Assembly (NCBI GenBank): GCA_024275555.1
Contig: JAJRYW010000025.1
Span: 1 to 5,493, forward strand
Reading direction: 5' to 3'
Origin: Calditrichota bacterium
GTDB taxonomy: Bacteria; Calditrichota; Calditrichia; RBG-13-44-9; J075
Length of the DNA stretch: 5,493 bases
Both the position numbers and the translations under genes were made by a program. Shown here one piece after another: positions 4,962 through 5,493 of this stretch. How positions within the stretch are numbered: position 1 is the first letter of the stretch; each line of letters opens with the position of its first letter. Under the pieces are notes generated by a model that saw nothing but the letters and a program-made list of their open reading frames with translations, was not told where the DNA came from and did not search any database.

Positions 4962-5493
4962 TCAAGGAACGTTTACTTCCCTTCTTGGGCAACATGGAAG
5001 GACCGGAATCGTTTGCGGAATTCCGAGCATTGCTTTCCGCGGAGGTGCTTCGATTCCCCGACGAAGTGGCACTTCCCACAGATCCAAGCAGTGCCTACGG
5101 ACAGGGCTGGAACACCCGGTTCCGGCTTCCTCGATCGCCAGTAGGCATTGAAGATGCTAAGAGCCTGATAATCCTCGAGGACACGAAGCCGAATGCGATT
5201 GGCCTCTGCGAAGAGCGGAAGTTCCTGTTTATCCAGCCACTTCCCCCCCCGATGTTCCCTGTGGACTTTTACTTGGCATGGGGGACATGCTGGATGAGCT
5301 TTACTACCGAGCCCCCAAGGATGAACGCAGGAATTGTCAAGAAGGGCGAGTGGTTTGTCGGCCAGGAAGGTTCAGAATTCACGGATGGCATTCAGATGTT
5401 GACTACCATTCAGAAGTGCGAATCAATGATAGGTCCCGGCGTTACAACCGCCATTGAGCAACTTGCATACCTCGTAAATAGCGGCACCGGCTA
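4958..5493 (+). CDS. Unrecognised cassette protein coupled to the P-loop gene (3' end missing)
   Basis: From ATG 4958 the frame stays open for 178 codons to the right edge, where the gene is cut off. The product starts MIKERLLPFLGNMEGPESF and I do not recognise a family. Visible traits: an acidic/aromatic N-terminal half, a motif NTRFRLPRSPVGIED (residues about 52-66), a central hydrophobic, proline-rich stretch KFLFIQPLPPPMFPVDFYLAWG (about 88-109) and an alternating strand-like region KKGEWFVGQEG. It has no signal peptide, and the hydrophobic stretch is too broken by prolines for a clear membrane helix. Composition and codon use resemble the preceding gene (36 G/C of 60 at 5041-5100), and the four-base overlap plus strong Shine-Dalgarno indicate that the two are made together. 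It contains a run of eight C bases (5243-5250), a possible slippage or error site, but the frame continues sensibly after it. A partner or effector of the P-loop protein is an inference only. Confidence 0.8.
   Translation, partial: MIKERLLPFLGNMEGPESFAEFRALLSAEVLRFPDEVALPTDPSSAYGQGWNTRFRLPRSPVGIEDAKSLIILEDTKPNAIGLCEERKFLFIQPLPPPMFPVDFYLAWGTCWMSFTTEPPRMNAGIVKKGEWFVGQEGSEFTDGIQMLTTIQKCESMIGPGVTTAIEQLAYLVNSGTG

Larger units (their letters stand above)
4205..5493 (+). mobile_element. Integron gene cassette (right end outside window)
   Basis: The cassette is inferred to begin at the attC crossover (T4205) and to run past the right edge; its own attC is not in view. It contains a P-loop protein gene starting only 40 bases inside, as is normal for cassettes, and an overlapping second gene. 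Its GC content (36 of 60 bases at 4261-4320, 42 of 60 at 4861-4920) contrasts with the AT-rich spacer on the other side of the attC. A cassette over 1.29 kb with two genes is longer than most. Confidence 0.65.

Noticed and set aside
4840..5151. Plus-strand open frame of 103 codons crossing the junction of the two cassette genes.
   Set aside because: It conflicts with two frames that have good ribosome sites and an ATGA overlap; its product is arginine/serine-rich, as expected of an off-frame reading of GC-rich DNA.

Overview
The window suggests a bacterium of the Fibrobacteres-Chlorobi-Bacteroidetes (FCB) superphylum or a neighbouring candidate phylum such as KSB1 or Calditrichota. The reason is that both left-hand genes encode secreted FG-GAP/VCBS repeat proteins ending in a roughly 90-residue 'NYPNPFN ... 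G.Y.Y.....KM.LI(R/K)' tail, the type IX secretion (Por) C-terminal sorting domain. The exact lineage cannot be read from the sequence.

Layout. Positions 1-1914 hold the 3' part of a secreted FG-GAP protein gene; its frame is open to the left edge and begins inside a signal peptide, so the start codon lies outside the window. A 103-base gap follows, holding a near-perfect Shine-Dalgarno sequence in front of a three-codon ORF. Positions 2018-3792 hold a second secreted FG-GAP/fibronectin III/type IX tail protein, split into two reading frames by an apparent single-base deletion near 2808. Positions 3793-4073 carry no gene but contain several inverted repeats (two strong hairpins just after the stop) and an AT-rich stretch.

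The most interesting element is at 4074-4210: a large integron attC recombination site. Its two arms (4083-4105 and 4178-4198) pair perfectly except for two extrahelical bases, and it is bounded by a GTATAAC R'' box and a GTTAGCC R' box. Downstream of the predicted crossover (4204/4205), base composition rises to about 60-70% GC in the lines I counted, and a compact two-gene unit begins. The first gene (4245-4961) encodes a divergent guanylate-kinase-like P-loop protein. The second (4958 to the right edge, incomplete) overlaps it by ATGA and encodes a protein I do not recognise. An 11-codon mini-ORF ends on the start codon of the P-loop gene.

Interpretation. The left part looks like envelope or surface-protein coding capacity of the host. 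The right part looks like an integron gene cassette carrying a translationally coupled two-protein system of unknown function. No integron integrase, attI or second attC is visible, so this could be an array remote from its integrase or an isolated attC. Cassette cargo is often adaptive (defence, toxin-antitoxin, resistance), which makes the two-gene unit the best candidate here for something undescribed, but its function cannot be deduced from sequence alone.
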